Source of the DNA: Phytopythium helicoides
Lineage: Eukaryota; Oomycota; Peronosporomycetes; Pythiales; Pythiaceae
Reading direction: 5' to 3'
DNA: 64,000 bases
Assembly: GCA_024867545.1 (NCBI GenBank)
Contig: JANFNE010000026.1
Coordinates: forward strand, 496,001 to 560,000
Position 1 is the stretch's first letter. Every line of letters starts with the position of its first letter. Under the pieces are notes generated by a model. It had not been told where the DNA came from. It did no database searches and saw only the letters and a program-made list of their open reading frames with translations. A program made the position numbers and the translations under genes. Of this stretch, positions 1 to 10,747 are shown in pieces.

Positions 1-1
1 C

Positions 2-424
2 GAAGAAGTCATTGAAGCGGCGAAACAAGCTAACGCATACGACTTTATCAGCAACTTTCCTGATGGCCTCGACACGCAAGTGGGAGATCGTGGTGCTCAA
101 GTCTCGGGAGGACAGAAGCAACGCATTGCCATTGCACGAGCCATTCTACGTGACCCGGATGTGCTGTTGTTGGATGAGGCGACAAGTGCCCTGGACAACG
201 AGAGTGAGCGTGTGGTGCAGGCGTCACTGGACTCTTTGATGGCGGCCAAGAAGCGCACGACGGTGGTGGTGGCGCATCGGTTGTCAACGATCCAGCGTGC
301 AGACTTGATCTGCGTGACGCAGGATGGAGTGATTGTGGAGCAGGGCACGCATGCAGAGCTAATGCGTCTATCCGACGGCTTGTATCGCTCGCTTGTCGCC
401 AATCAACTTCAAGCCGCGCACTAG
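2..424 (+). CDS. ABC transporter, ABCB (MDR)-type, C-terminal nucleotide-binding domain (partial)
   Basis: The window opens inside the reading frame, so only the last 140 residues are present. They form the second half of an ATPase domain. Visible in order are the ABC signature [14 protein letters not shown], the Walker B/D-loop [11 protein letters not shown] and the H-loop VVAHRLSTI, followed by the usual short tail ([13 protein letters not shown]) and a TAG stop at 422-424. The pattern is that of the second NBD of P-glycoprotein/MDR-like exporters, which use ATP to export lipophilic compounds across the plasma membrane. Substrate and full length cannot be judged because the Walker A and membrane domains lie outside the window. 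Confidence 0.9.
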   Translation, partial: EEVIEAAKQANAYDFISNFPDGLDTQVGDRGAQVSGGQKQRIAIARAILRDPDVLLLDEATSALDNESERVVQASLDSLMAAKKRTTVVVAHRLSTIQRADLICVTQDGVIVEQGTHAELMRLSDGLYRSLVANQLQAAH

Positions 425-534
425 ATGCCGATTCATTTATCGTAACGATTTCAACAATTGAAATAGCTCATTTCAAGCTGTTACGGTAGTCGTCAACATT
501 GCGTAGGACATGCTGCTGATCACGCTGCAGCAGT

Positions 535-1270
535 TTATGCCTTCCCTGCGGCGAAACCTAGCTGGGCAAACATGCCGTTCATGGGCTCACGGATCTCGTC
601 GTGGAACGGGATGGCCTTCATGCGCGCGATCCAGGCCGACACCTTCTCATACTTGGAGAAATCGTAGCCCATGGTCTCGAGCTGGTCGATTTCGCAGTAC
701 GCCGCGTAATCAGCGATCGTCGGGGCGTCCGTGTGAGCAATGTAGTCGTGGTCGAGGAACGCCTCAAGCAGCGAGAACTGCTGCTCGATGAGCTTGTCCT
801 TGTTCTCAATGAAGATCAGATCCTTCGGGGTCGCCTTTCCGAACTTCTTGGCGAACTCGGGACGCACGATCTCGAGCGTGAACTTGCGCGTGCCGGTGTG
901 GTGCCAGTGGAGGAACTCGTTGATCTTGGCACGCGTTTGCGCGTCCGTCGGGTAGAGGTCGGTCCACTGGTACTTGTCAGCGAGGTAGGGAAGGATGGCC
1001 ATGCCCTCGAAGAGCACGAAGTCACCATCCTTGAGGACCGGCACGAGGCCGTTCGGGTTCATTGCCTTGAACTCCTCCGACTGCATAATTGGCTGACCTG
1101 GCGCCGTCAGCACCATCTCGTACTCGGTGTCTTTGACCTTAAGGGCCCAGGCAACTGCGCCACGTACTCAATAACATTAGCACAGCAAGAGTTGACATGG
1201 GTCATCGCATCAGCGTACCGGCGCGGCAGGGCTGGCTGATGAGGTTTGCGTAGAGCTTTGGTGTCGACAT
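535..1270 (-). CDS. Glutathione S-transferase, theta-like (GST copy 1)
   Basis: Two exons, 1270-1219 and 1154-535, are separated by a 64-nt intron (GTACGC...GCGCAG, 1218-1155) and encode 223 residues. Exon 1 (MSTPKLYANLISQPCRA) is the start of the thioredoxin-fold GSH-binding domain. Exon 2 carries NPNGLVPVLKDGD and FEGMAILPYLADKY, the G-site and first-domain end, then the helical domain with PTIADYAAYCEIDQLE. The family conjugates glutathione to electrophiles in the cytosol. Without the first exon the frame would open at an internal methionine and lack the catalytic N terminus, so the spliced model is preferred. Two further GSTs in the window (14460-15557 and 42606-43459) share the same first intron position and phase; this copy has lost or never had their later introns. 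Confidence 0.88.
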
Positions 1271-1806
1271 CGCAGACTTGGTGGCTGTTTCGGGGTCTTC
1301 AAGGACACAGGAAATCCGGGAATGAACCGAGCTGCAGAGCTCCCGACTCGCTGCGACAACCGAGCTCCATGGCATTCCTCGACGTATACACCTGCCCGCA
1401 CGCGGAGTGATCACTACGCCGCCATGAGCTAGATAACGGACATAAACCGAGCAGCAGCAATGTCCCAATCATGCTGTCTGGGTTTGCTTCAGGCATCTTT
1501 GCGTTTACTCCACGTGATTGACTACGCCAATGCCAGCAGCTGGTGCACAAGTACGTCGACACGCCTTGACGAATGAGACGAGGAGTGCACGGCGTAAGCT
1601 CACCGCCAAGTAAACACTGGGGAAGTAGCTGTTATTTATTAGCAGTGTACAATGCAGCGCAACACCATGCCAAGATCTACGAGCGTTAATGGAGCGTCTA
1701 GGGGGAGGAAAGCAGAGGCCAGACGAAACGACGAACGGGGGCAGTGTGTCCGGAGCTGTAGCAATAGATAGACGAGAGCAGGGCTACAGCCGGCTTCCAC
1801 ATCCAC
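1271..1806. other. Intergenic region between GST and phosphodiesterase
   Basis: This 536-nt stretch holds the GST promoter side and the 3' flank of the phosphodiesterase. Reading frames in it are short and do not resemble known proteins. No RNA gene or repeat is seen. Confidence 0.5.
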
Positions 1807-4800
1807 CTACGGCACCTGGACCTTGTCGTTGAGGAAGACCTCGTTCTTGATGGCCACAATGGACGAGAGCTGTCTCCTGTCCGACTCCTTCCACAAACTG
1901 TAATTGTGCTTGGCAATGTTGTGAATCACAGAGAACTCGGGGGCGAATATAACTTGTGACACAGTCTCGTAGAACGGAAGTACGATGAACTCGAAGAACC
2001 CCACCTGATTCTGCAGCACATTGAAACACAGACGGATCAGCCGAAAAATCGCCAACTCAAATACGAAAACGCATGTGCAACGAACCTTGGCGCTATTCTC
2101 TGAATGCCGGTCCATGAACGGTGAGATATCCGAGTTATTAGCGCGCTCGTTATCCCCTTGGAGAAAAAACTCCTCAATGATGAGCGACGACCAGATCACG
2201 TGCAGCTTTCGTTCTTTGGCTGCGTGACCAATATCGGCACACTTGATAACAACCTTCATGATCATCATGGGATCCGTAACGAGCTTGGTGGAGCCGGCAG
2301 CACCGTTTGCTCCTGCAGAGGCTGCAGGATCGTTTTGAAGGAGTAGCGCTTTGAGGTTGCCGACAAGTTGTAAATGCATCGACAGGTCTGTACTCAGAAC
2401 CATCTCAATGATAGCTTTTCGGATCTCGCGGTACGGCTTGTCCTTCATTCGTCCGAATATATCACACTGCGGGTTCCGCATAATAAAAAATGTCTCGGCC
2501 ACGTGCATGCTCTCTAAGATGCTGCGGTCGTTATACTGGATCGCCAAGTCGTGTTTGGCTTTTATCAGATAGTTGTTGGACTTGCCTGGATGCCGGAAGT
2601 CGTGGATCGCTGCGGCCACAAGCGCAGCGTAGAACTCGAGATTTGTGAGCGTGTCTCGGATCTGGCCGTCTGCGAGCCGCGTTATCAGATAGTTTACTGA
2701 GTTGACCACATCTGCGGCGTGACTACTGTTGTGGTAAGGATTTGCCAGATAGCCGTCGTCTAGAAGGTAAAGAAAGTTGCGCAACACTATCCGATCGATT
2801 CGAAACTCTTCGTGCAGCTCGTGAATCTCGAACATGGCTGCGGTCACGTACATAAGTGGTCGGTTCTGCGATATCTCAGCGATCTTTATCGTGTCCAGGT
2901 CCCACCCATCCTGCTGTATTCGCACTTTCACTTGGCTAACAATCTCATCCTCCCAGGCTGGCATCTCTATGAGTGGTGCAATGATCTGAGACCGAGACTC
3001 CAGTCGACCGTCCTTATAACTCCTACGCGGATCGCTGTTCGAGTGGGAGCTATGTGATGTGGTAGCTGTGGTACGAGCCACACCCGTGTAGTCCTTTCGT
3101 GCAAGCACCGAGAGAGCCCAGTTCTTTGTGTCACTATCAACCTCTTTCTCAGATTTCATCTGTGCGCTGATATCCGGCATAAACAGATTCGTGTCAAGCT
3201 TGGCCAGGTTGCGCACTATAGCCATACCGCGCTGCGTATCCTGCTCACTCATGTCGACGTCATCAAGAAAGGCTTTGAGCTCGGCAAGTAGCGAATGCAA
3301 GGGGGATGTCAGATCTAAGTTGAATTCCGTGTCCCGTTGCGCGAGTTCTTGCTTGAGAGTACGATTCTCCTCGGCGATCAAGTTCTTCTCGCGCGTGGCC
3401 TTCTCGGCCTCGAGCTCTACTGCCCACACATGGAGAAAGTCCTGGCGCACGACGCGGTCGACGTCGCGATTTCTCATCAACATAGCTGCGGAAAACATGA
3501 TCGGAAAGCAAATCACGAGAATGCGGTTTTGGATGAATGGCGTCGAATCCGTGACGGGATAGTAAATAAGCGTGAGCGCGATGTACGATGCGATTGTGAT
3601 GATGCCCACCACTATGAAGTGGACAGTGTCAATGCGCAGCAGCGGTACAAACACGAACACCATAACCAGGCGCAGCAAATTAATGTTCATGGTTGCTGAT
3701 GGCAAAAGGATCTCGCGTGTGTAGACTTGCAGTACCTCCGTTCGCGTGCCAGAGATGGCTTTGAATAGCCAGTCTGGACGCGAGGTAGAGTTGAGGTAGT
3801 ATATGGTTGGATCGTCTGCATCTGCGATATTGAGCTCTTCCATTACAATCTTGATGTCTTTTGCTACGTAGCTATACCACTCAGTTAGCATCGAAAACAT
3901 CCCTCCGGCGATGATGGAGAAACACCAGCACAGCAAGATGAGGGTGTATATACGCTGGAATTGGATCTCAAACTGGCGTCGCCGGCTGAGATATATGAAA
4001 AATGGGATCGGAAGAATCGGGATGAAAACGAGGAAGCAGTAATTGAGTGCTTCGCGCCGTGTCTTGGAGTCTGATGAGAAAAGATTCGTTAAATTTGCCC
4101 CTGTGAACAGGAGATAGAGAAAGAAGAACGTTGACGCGATTTTCATGGATCGAGGCGAGTTTTCACGTGCGAATGTGACTTGATACAGTTTCTCCAGTCG
4201 TGGCTCATTGACAAAGGACGATGTGATGGGGTGGAATTTTACCTCGACCGGGGTCTTCTTGTTCTGAGAGACGCACACCGATTCGGTGAGCGGGTAGATC
4301 CGCGAAACGCGCTGATGAGTTCGCTCCTGATTATTCATTGCACCTGGTAGCTCCGAACCACGAGACATTGATGCCCTATCTCCGGCGAGAGGAGCACTTG
4401 ACGCGCTAACTCGGCTACCAAATGGTTTTCGTGCATCCACGGCAGCCCCGTTCCCACTAAAGAGAGATGCCAGCGTGCCCTGTGCGGGGACCCCTGGCGG
4501 GGCCACGGGCTTGGCCCCGCGCAGGTCCTCTTTGTCACCGGTTTTACGAACTATGACTGATTCCTCGGAGCCTCGAGGCGGCTCTTGCTTCTTCTTTCGG
4601 CCGCGGAGCGTGCTCGCCGCTCGGTTGGAATCGGCGCTCGCCGTGCGCTGCGCTCGCTCACCGCTACCAGCCTCCGATGGGTTGTTCGAGGAGCTCGCGA
4701 CGGGGACTTCGGACACGGGCGGGCCCGAGACGGCCGAGAACGGCGCCGAGAAGACCTCTGGCTTGGATGGTCTGCGCGACTGCTTCGCTATTGCCGCCGT

Positions 4801-5133
4801 TCGCGCAGGTGCGATCGCTTACGCCTCGGCAAGAGAAGTCGCGTTGATGATATCGTCCAGGTCGGACCGAGCTCGCTGCACTAGACGGACAGCCCCCAGT
4901 ACACTCGTGTGGGCGGCACCACAACAGCACGTTCGTTTCTCGTTGAACGGAGGACGGCAGCAAGGGCGGCGACGGGTAGCGACAAGAAGAGACTCGAGGA
5001 GCAGCGCTATTCCTGTCGCCAAAAAACGGATACGCCTTACACGGCGCCCGAAATGGCGCTCTCGGCGCTCGAAAAGGATCGTGAGAGCATCCGACAGAGT
5101 ATTTCTGGAGCCGTGCGAGGGTGGATGCAACAT
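1807..5133 (-). CDS. Membrane-anchored 3',5'-cyclic-nucleotide phosphodiesterase (class I PDE)
   Basis: The product hydrolyses cAMP and/or cGMP. Counting from 4716, about six hydrophobic segments lie at residues 190-410, then a coiled coil (about 430-460), then the catalytic HD domain. The metal-binding signature is visible as HNSSHA (about 657), IHDFRHPG (about 702), LSTDLSMH and KCADIGHAAK. A 75-nt intron (2085-2011, GTTCGT...CTGCAG) is a multiple of three with no stop, so unspliced message stays open. Splicing joins ENSAK to NQVGFFEF, restoring the family's conserved spacing. The frame is open upstream of 4716 to a TAA but has no ATG, so a 5' exon is needed. The best candidate is 5133-4823 with a 51-nt intron 4822-4772 (GTAAGC...GCGCAG), which keeps frame; this exon is an inference. 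The resulting model is 1,066 residues. Confidence 0.85.
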
Positions 5134-5869
5134 TGAGCAGCCACCTGAAGTGACCGCTCAGGAGCAGTCGGTCATCATTTGTTGCGTCCGACTCGCCTCG
5201 GTCACTCGCCCTCTTCAACATGAGTCATGGCTACATTCGGCTGTGCTATGAACATGGAAGCTGTGCAATACCCCGAATGCCTGCTCTGCTGCTTTCCCAT
5301 CGGCATGTCGCCTCCACCACTGCAGAAGTACTAGCATAATCAACGCAATATCCCCTCTTCCTCTTACGGTTTGCTGGCAACTTTTGTTACTTGACATCGT
5401 ACAGAACCATTTGAACGGCACCCCACTAAATCATGCACCAGATACCGCTTGGCTCTCCCTCTACGTCATTGCGGGGGTCCAGTCCTACGAACTACTATGA
5501 TCTACACTTGTATTCATTATATTGATACACACTGCTAGCCTGGAAGCAACGGTTCGCCGCATGCAACAGATTCATATTCGTCACTCGCGCTTACCAGCAA
5601 CCCATTGAGTAGACCCAGCATGAAGCTGCGTCTACACTAGGTGCTGCTTTGGTGGGCAGCTGTGAGCAGCGACACGTGTGGTTGGTGATTCTTTGCCTAG
5701 TCGAGCATTGGTGACTTGGAGCGTATCGAGTACTTTGGAAAACGGCTTGGCTCAAAAAGCAATGGAAGCGGTGTTCGCATCATCTGGGTAATGTGACGAA
5801 ATGTTGCGAGGCGGATTTGTGGACAGCGCAATCGGTGTAGGACCCCTTGCGCATGGCATGAACATAAAT
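5134..5869. other. Gene-poor stretch upstream of the phosphodiesterase
   Basis: The region is more AT-rich than its neighbours and holds only short overlapping frames. It should contain the phosphodiesterase promoter near 5133. Nothing else can be supported. Confidence 0.45.
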
Positions 5870-6426
5870 TACAAGCCATCGGATTGTTCGCTTGGAGGTT
5901 CTGTAGCTGTGGCAAGTGGCGATGGCTTGTCAGCGAGTGGGCCAGTCATGATTTCTTCGCGCAGTAGTGTGGGCATTCCTGTACCAGCGGCAGCAACGTG
6001 ACTGTGGCTGTGACGATCGGTGAGTCTACCGTTAGTGTGTTTCGGAAGCAGATCGTCGACGTCCTCTGTGACCTGCAAGATCGAGGGTACGGGTGACTCT
6101 TCCCTGAGCGGTCGCGGTGCAAGCGAGGCGAGGACAAGCGGTACAGCAAGCGTGGAGTCAAATGATGCGATTACTGCTGTGGAGAACGGAGGATTTGTGT
6201 TTTAAGTGGCTGCATCTGGAGGCACGAGTGGGTCAATATCGGTCGCTTTGGAAAATATGGTACGGTGGCATCTAGCACATGTGGCGCGAATAGGGTGCTG
6301 TTCGTGACAAGTTTCAGAAACTGAGCCGCAATGAGAACCATGATATGCGCCAAGAATGACGTGGACACTATTAGTTGCGGAGGCAACATGACCGACACCG
6401 TCCGAAGATTCGGCAGTGGTGTCCAT
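5870..6426 (-). pseudogene. Decayed Pro/Thr-rich gene, copy A (paired with 13141-13760)
   Basis: A minus-strand frame of about 185 codons is interrupted by one in-frame TAA near 6202. Its second half reads LREESPVPSILQVTEDVDDLLP, which aligns with LTEDPPMTSILPATDDFDDPLP encoded on the plus strand at about 13575-13640, and the DNA also matches around RHSH and SPLATAT. The composition (Pro, Thr, Ser, Val, Asp) suggests a low-complexity, possibly secreted or surface protein, but no family is recognised. It lies downstream of, and on the same strand as, GTPase copy 1, as copy B does for GTPase copy 4. Confidence 0.4.
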
Positions 6427-6804
6427 GTGTGTATGTCAGAAACAGCACTGGGACCAAGTAGCACCGCGGCAATGCTCGCATAGGTGAACTTGTCATGGTT
6501 GGGTCTTTGCTGTCGTGTGAACGCAACTTTCGGTCGTCGCTGTTGTTGTTGCTGTTGTTGTTGAAGAGGTGTGCCATGCATCTCTTGAAGATGCAGCGTA
6601 TGGCACCTGAATCACGTATCAACCGTTTTCCAATATTAACTCTTAGTGCACATGAGGTATCCCGTACTGGCATCTCGGTGCAGTGGTTATGGGCACGCGT
6701 CCCGGGGCGTGAGATGGCTATGAAACTCCACCAGCGCTCGCTTGCGAACGCCAGTGGATCTTTCCACTCACGGAATCTTTGAAAGTCGCGCGATTTGGTT
6801 TGTC

Positions 6805-6875
6805 TGTCGTCGTCGTCGTCTCCTTAGTCTCCGCCGTCTCCTTCGCCTTTGTCGTCTCCATCGTCTCCATCTTCC
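6805..6875. repeat. Imperfect trinucleotide/hexanucleotide repeat (TCG/TCC/TCT)
   Basis: A run of TCG units passes into imperfect TCTCCN units. On the minus strand it reads as alternating Gly and Asp codons broken by a TAA. It lies just downstream of GTPase copy 1 and looks like decayed low-complexity DNA. Confidence 0.6.
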
Positions 6876-6991
6876 CTAGTTATTAAAATGCAGTAACATG
6901 TTTTTTCAAAGGGTGCCTCTGATTCAGAGCCGGCAAGCATGATAGTCGAGCAGACAGTGGTTGGCACAGTCAGAGTTGACGCTTGGATCTT

Positions 6992-7786
6992 TCAGTGTTT
7001 CATGACCGAACATAGCACGGCAGCACTGACACCCACAGCAACACCCGTAGCAATCGAAGTACCAACACCAGAGCCTGAACGTTGATGAGATCCTTGGAGC
7101 TGTGCGTTCCGCGCGTTATTATCGCGGGTCAGTCGCTCGATCTCATGTTCAACTTCTGCGAACAGCTGATCAAAAGCGGCGTGGTGCAGGGTCACGTTCC
7201 GAACGCGCTCCAGTGGAATGAAAACGTGCGGTGCATGATTCACGAACTCGACGAAGTAGGAGGGGCAGGGTCGTAAGATGGCATTCTTTTGCTCCTCCAG
7301 CTCGGTCATTGACGGGAGGAAGCAGATGGATTCGGTTGAGTACCGACTCGAGTTGAGACTTTTTAGGATGGCTGCACGAGCTTGCTGGTCACAAAGGATG
7401 CGACGGTACGCCGCGGGCTGGATGCTGTTAACAATCACCGAGAACGGCAGCGGCGATATGTCCACTGACGCGATCACCTTGTTGATAGTCACGATGTCTT
7501 CGGGCTGCACCCGCCCACTGCGAAGCATGACGACAAAAAATAACTTGTACGAACCGTGCTTGCGTAGTGCCGCAGTGATCGCCGTCGCAGCTTACTGTCG
7601 TAGTGCAACATCAGCGACGCCAGGAGTATCGATGTAGGTCACCCCATTGGTACGGTATTCTTGGAGGAACTGGGTGTGGCCGACGCCTTGGCTGATGCCC
7701 GATTGGAATGCGATGGTTCCAATGAGGCTGTTGAGCAGCGTACTCTTGCCAGTGCCAGGGTTCCCGAGAAGCAGCACGTGCTCCAT
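6992..7786 (-). pseudogene. AIG1/GIMAP-like P-loop GTPase, copy 1, with in-frame premature stop
   Basis: One frame runs from ATG at 7786 to the stop at 6992-6994, 264 codons, with a single internal TAA at 7594-7592 (codon 65). Before it are the P-loop GNPGTGKST and the G3 box DTPGVAD. After it, in the same frame, are KLFFVVMLRSGRV, VIVNSIQPAAY and a hydrophobic C-terminal segment. The length matches intact copies at 8426 (265 aa) and 11505 (260 aa), so the lesion is one nonsense change and otherwise the frame is open. It may be a young pseudogene, a read-through gene or a base error. It diverges from copy 2 across a 639-nt shared upstream region. Confidence 0.75.
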
Positions 7787-8425
7787 CGTGGCGAGGGTGG
7801 CTTAGCGCAGTGAGGTGGGTGTGGGGAAAGCCGAACTGTCGCTCATTTTCGTGGAGGGAATCGCAAGTTTGCTCCGGCCACACTGAGTCCAGTGATGTCG
7901 AAGAAGCTAGCGGGTTGGCAGTGATAGCTACACACAGGTTCCTTTCCTCTTAAATCCTCGTACATCTCGACGAATCCAGCGAGCCACTCACCTCCGCCAT
8001 TTCTGACGGTGCAGCTTTGAGCCTCTAGTGTGTGCAAACCGAGCGGTGGATGAGTTGACGGAGAGGGCTCTAGAGATTATACGCGGTTTCGTAGCTGGAA
8101 AACTCACAGAGCCCAGGATATTTTCTTTTCTCTCCATCCCCCGCCACCATATGAAGAATTCACCAGCGTGCAGCCATTGGAAACCAATAGAAGCGCTGAC
8201 CAATACGTTGGGTACATACGCAACCAGACCGATCTTGTATGTTTTCTGTCGTCGATGGGTAACAGGCGTCGGGCCACTATGAGTCGTAGCCGTGCAGACG
8301 GTGCGGAGAAGTGGCGCGTGCTTCACTGCACAGCATGGCGTCCAAACTCGCAGTTGTGGTTCTGCGTAGCACCACTCAGTTCGAATATTCTTCTGCATCT
8401 AACCAGTCAATCTCACCCCACCAGC
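7787..8425. promoter_or_regulatory. Shared upstream region of divergent GTPase copies 1 and 2
   Basis: The two GTPase genes start at 7786 (minus) and 8426 (plus) and point away from each other, so this 639-nt interval must hold both promoters. The plus frame of copy 2 is open upstream to 8168, but homology begins only at the ATG at 8426. No defined promoter element is claimed. Confidence 0.4.
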
Positions 8426-9223
8426 ATGCAGAGCTGGGTCTTCCTCGGAAACCCTGGTGCGGGCAAAAGCACGCTAGCCAATTGCCTCGCACTCGAGCCC
8501 ATCTTTCCCGCCGGTCTCAGCCTAGGCTCGGGCAAGACGTCACGGGTACAATCGGCACAGCGCAACGGCATCCAATACATCGATACTCCGGGCCTTGCAG
8601 ATACGACGTTGCATACTACGGCAAAAACCGAGATTACCAAGGGGCTTCAGCTAGCTGCAGGCGGAGCCTGTAAGCTATTCTTCGTGGCAACCCTACGCTC
8701 CGGGCGCGTGCGTGGCGAGGACGTCGCCACGATGAACACCATTTTGAGCTCCATCACGGTGCCCGACGTCCCCTTCGCGGTCATCGTTAACCATGTCCAG
8801 CGTGAGCAGTACAAGAGGCTCATGGAAGGTGGGGCAGAACTTCAGGCTGTGACGGCGAGCATCTGCAGTGGTCCATTCACCACACCGTTCATTCTATTCG
8901 TGCCGGAGTTGCCCCAACTCAGTGAAGAAGAAAACGCACTGGTTGAGCTGCCACTGGAGATTGTACGCGTCTTCCGAGAGCATATACCGAGCTTCCTGCT
9001 CGATCCTGCTGTGGTGCAACCAATCCCAGAGGGCTCCAATACCTTCTGCTCGCTTGTGAATAGCGCACAGAATCTGATCAATACCTATACTTGCAGCAAC
9101 CAAGCTGCGGATGCCAAGATTCAGGCGCTGACTCTGGCGAAGCCAACATTTTGGGACACACTCTACACGGTGGCCATGCTTGGCGTTAAGATCTGGCTTA
9201 CCGTCGCGCTTGGGATCAATTAA
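8426..9223 (+). CDS. AIG1/GIMAP-like P-loop GTPase, copy 2
   Basis: Intronless, 265 residues. The P-loop GNPGAGKST spans residues 8-16 and the G3 box DTPGLAD begins at residue 53. The segment KLFFVATLRSGRVRGED resembles the conserved box of AIG1/GIMAP GTPases between G3 and G4. Where G4 (TKxD or THGD) is expected the protein reads VIVNHVQREQY, so the base-specificity motif is atypical. A hydrophobic stretch near the C terminus (about 240-262) could associate with membrane. ATG 8426 is chosen because all copies begin a few residues before the P-loop, although the frame is open further upstream. Family members usually oligomerise on membranes and several act in immunity or stress; the role here is unknown. 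Confidence 0.8.
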   Translation: MQSWVFLGNPGAGKSTLANCLALEPIFPAGLSLGSGKTSRVQSAQRNGIQYIDTPGLADTTLHTTAKTEITKGLQLAAGGACKLFFVATLRSGRVRGEDVATMNTILSSITVPDVPFAVIVNHVQREQYKRLMEGGAELQAVTASICSGPFTTPFILFVPELPQLSEEENALVELPLEIVRVFREHIPSFLLDPAVVQPIPEGSNTFCSLVNSAQNLINTYTCSNQAADAKIQALTLAKPTFWDTLYTVAMLGVKIWLTVALGIN

Positions 9224-9724
9224 CCCATCCGAGGACTTGTTGCAGTGAGGAGCCTTAGTGAGAGTTGGAATGACCAGTCTCCAGAGCGACCTGCTGCCGA
9301 GTGTAGGATGTAAGGACGAGCAGAGCTGTTAATTTTGCTTTCGATAACCTCCATGTCCCTGGCTGGAGTTGCTACATGCTCGGGAATTGAATGTTTGTGT
9401 CCCTTGAACGCGTAGAGCAAAGGCGGAAAAGCTCAAATAGGCGATGTGAAAAATACTCCACGCTTCTTGTAGAGCTTTTGGTCGGTTGTACAAGTGGGGC
9501 TGTTTGACATTATCCGGTATTGGCCATTGCGTTGCAGTGCATGCAGGAGCGGCGCACTAGCTCACGGCGCAGAATTCTCAACACGATGTACTGTATCAAT
9601 GTCGTAAATGCAAACGTGAACAGATGAGATGAGGTTCAATCCACTTTTTGGTTAACATGGCGTTGACTGGGGGGAGCGAGTTGCGGAGTTGAGCCAACAC
9701 CTGCTCAGTTGACGCTCGCACCTT
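9224..9724. other. Intergenic region between convergent GTPase copies 2 and 3
   Basis: About 500 nt between two convergent 3' ends. No coding sequence or clear repeat is seen. Confidence 0.5.
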
Positions 9725-10747
9725 CTAAGGCAGCGACGCAACCTCTCCTCTCTTTGCGCCACAATCGGGGCAATACTGCGCCATTGTGATCTCGTCGGGT
9801 GTCCATGTATAGCCACATTTGCACTGCGACTGTGGTGCACAAAGAGGCGCCGGTTGCGAAACCCCGAGCAAGTCACGCATATCCGGTTGGTGCTCCAAAG
9901 CCAACTGGGTCTGCGCCACGCTGGTGTGCGACGGACCGCGAGCTGCTTCGCCACTCGATCGGCAGACGTCTTGCTGCGGCATGGCACTCCGCTTCGCCTT
10001 GACTGCTCGTGAATCGCTCTGGTTCGACTGCAGCAGCGCCGATTGTTGCAGCGACACCAACTGGGTTTGCAAGCCGGTCTTCTTATGTTGCAACGCGCAT
10101 ATCTTGCTAGCTAGTTCATCCCTCTTGGCTTGGTTGGCATCTGCGTTCGTTCTGATCTCGCCAACGGCTGACGGAGGGATCTCACACGTTGGAGCTGCGG
10201 CAAAGAATGATAGTACATCGTCTGGTAGCTCCACAACGGCGTTATCTTCTTCATCAAGCTCCGCCATCGCAGGGATAATCACAATTGAGTTTGGGTAGAA
10301 TTCGCCGCCCCCGAATCCGGCCACCGCACGGTCACGATTCTCCTGGTTGGCTGTGACCAGCGCGTACTGCTGCTTTTGCACGTTGTTGACGATCAGCGAG
10401 AACTTGGCGTCTTGCACTGCAATAGAACGTAGTACTTTGTCGCAAGTGTCCACATCCTCGGGCGACACGCGGCCGTTGCGCATTGTCACGACAAAGAAGA
10501 GCTTGCAGACGCCGCCGTGCTTGAGCTCTGCCGTGATTGCGTCACAGGCTTCTTCGCTCATTTCAATGTCGGCAATCCCGGGAGTGTCCACCAGGACGAT
10601 GTCGTCAGTCCATTGCTCGGATTGTGTGGTTTGCGTGCGGCCGCTACCGAAGCTGAGACCGGCGTCGAACTCTGCGCGCTTGAGTAGACAGTTGAGCAGC
10701 GTGCTCTTGCCCGAGCCGGGGTTGCCCATGAATAGCCAACGCTGCAT
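9725..10747 (-). CDS. AIG1/GIMAP-like P-loop GTPase, copy 3, with coiled coil and C-terminal zinc ribbon
   Basis: 340 residues from ATG 10747; the frame is open to 10858 but homology begins at MQRWLFMGNPGSGKST. The G domain has the P-loop, DTPGIAD, KLFFVVTMRNGRVSPED and VIVNNVQKQQY in place of a standard G4. It differs from the other copies by about 100 extra residues: a heptad-like helix (QAKRDELASKICALQHKKTG), a Gln/Ser-rich linker, then CKCGYTW followed by YCPDCGAK, which makes a C-x-C...C-x2-C zinc ribbon. The other copies end instead in a hydrophobic segment, so this one may act away from membranes, for instance as a protein- or RNA-binding partner; that is inference. Confidence 0.8.
   Translation of the reverse strand: MQRWLFMGNPGSGKSTLLNCLLKRAEFDAGLSFGSGRTQTTQSEQWTDDIVLVDTPGIADIEMSEEACDAITAELKHGGVCKLFFVVTMRNGRVSPEDVDTCDKVLRSIAVQDAKFSLIVNNVQKQQYALVTANQENRDRAVAGFGGGEFYPNSIVIIPAMAELDEEDNAVVELPDDVLSFFAAAPTCEIPPSAVGEIRTNADANQAKRDELASKICALQHKKTGLQTQLVSLQQSALLQSNQSDSRAVKAKRSAMPQQDVCRSSGEAARGPSHTSVAQTQLALEHQPDMRDLLGVSQPAPLCAPQSQCKCGYTWTPDEITMAQYCPDCGAKRGEVASLP

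Noticed and set aside
601..1239. 212-codon plus-strand frame over GST copy 1
   Set aside because: It is antisense to a well-supported GST with a spliced N terminus and has no motif; GC-rich codon bias opens the opposite strand.
8168..8425. N-terminal extension of GTPase copy 2
   Set aside because: Other copies start a few residues before the P-loop, and the extension has no similarity among them.
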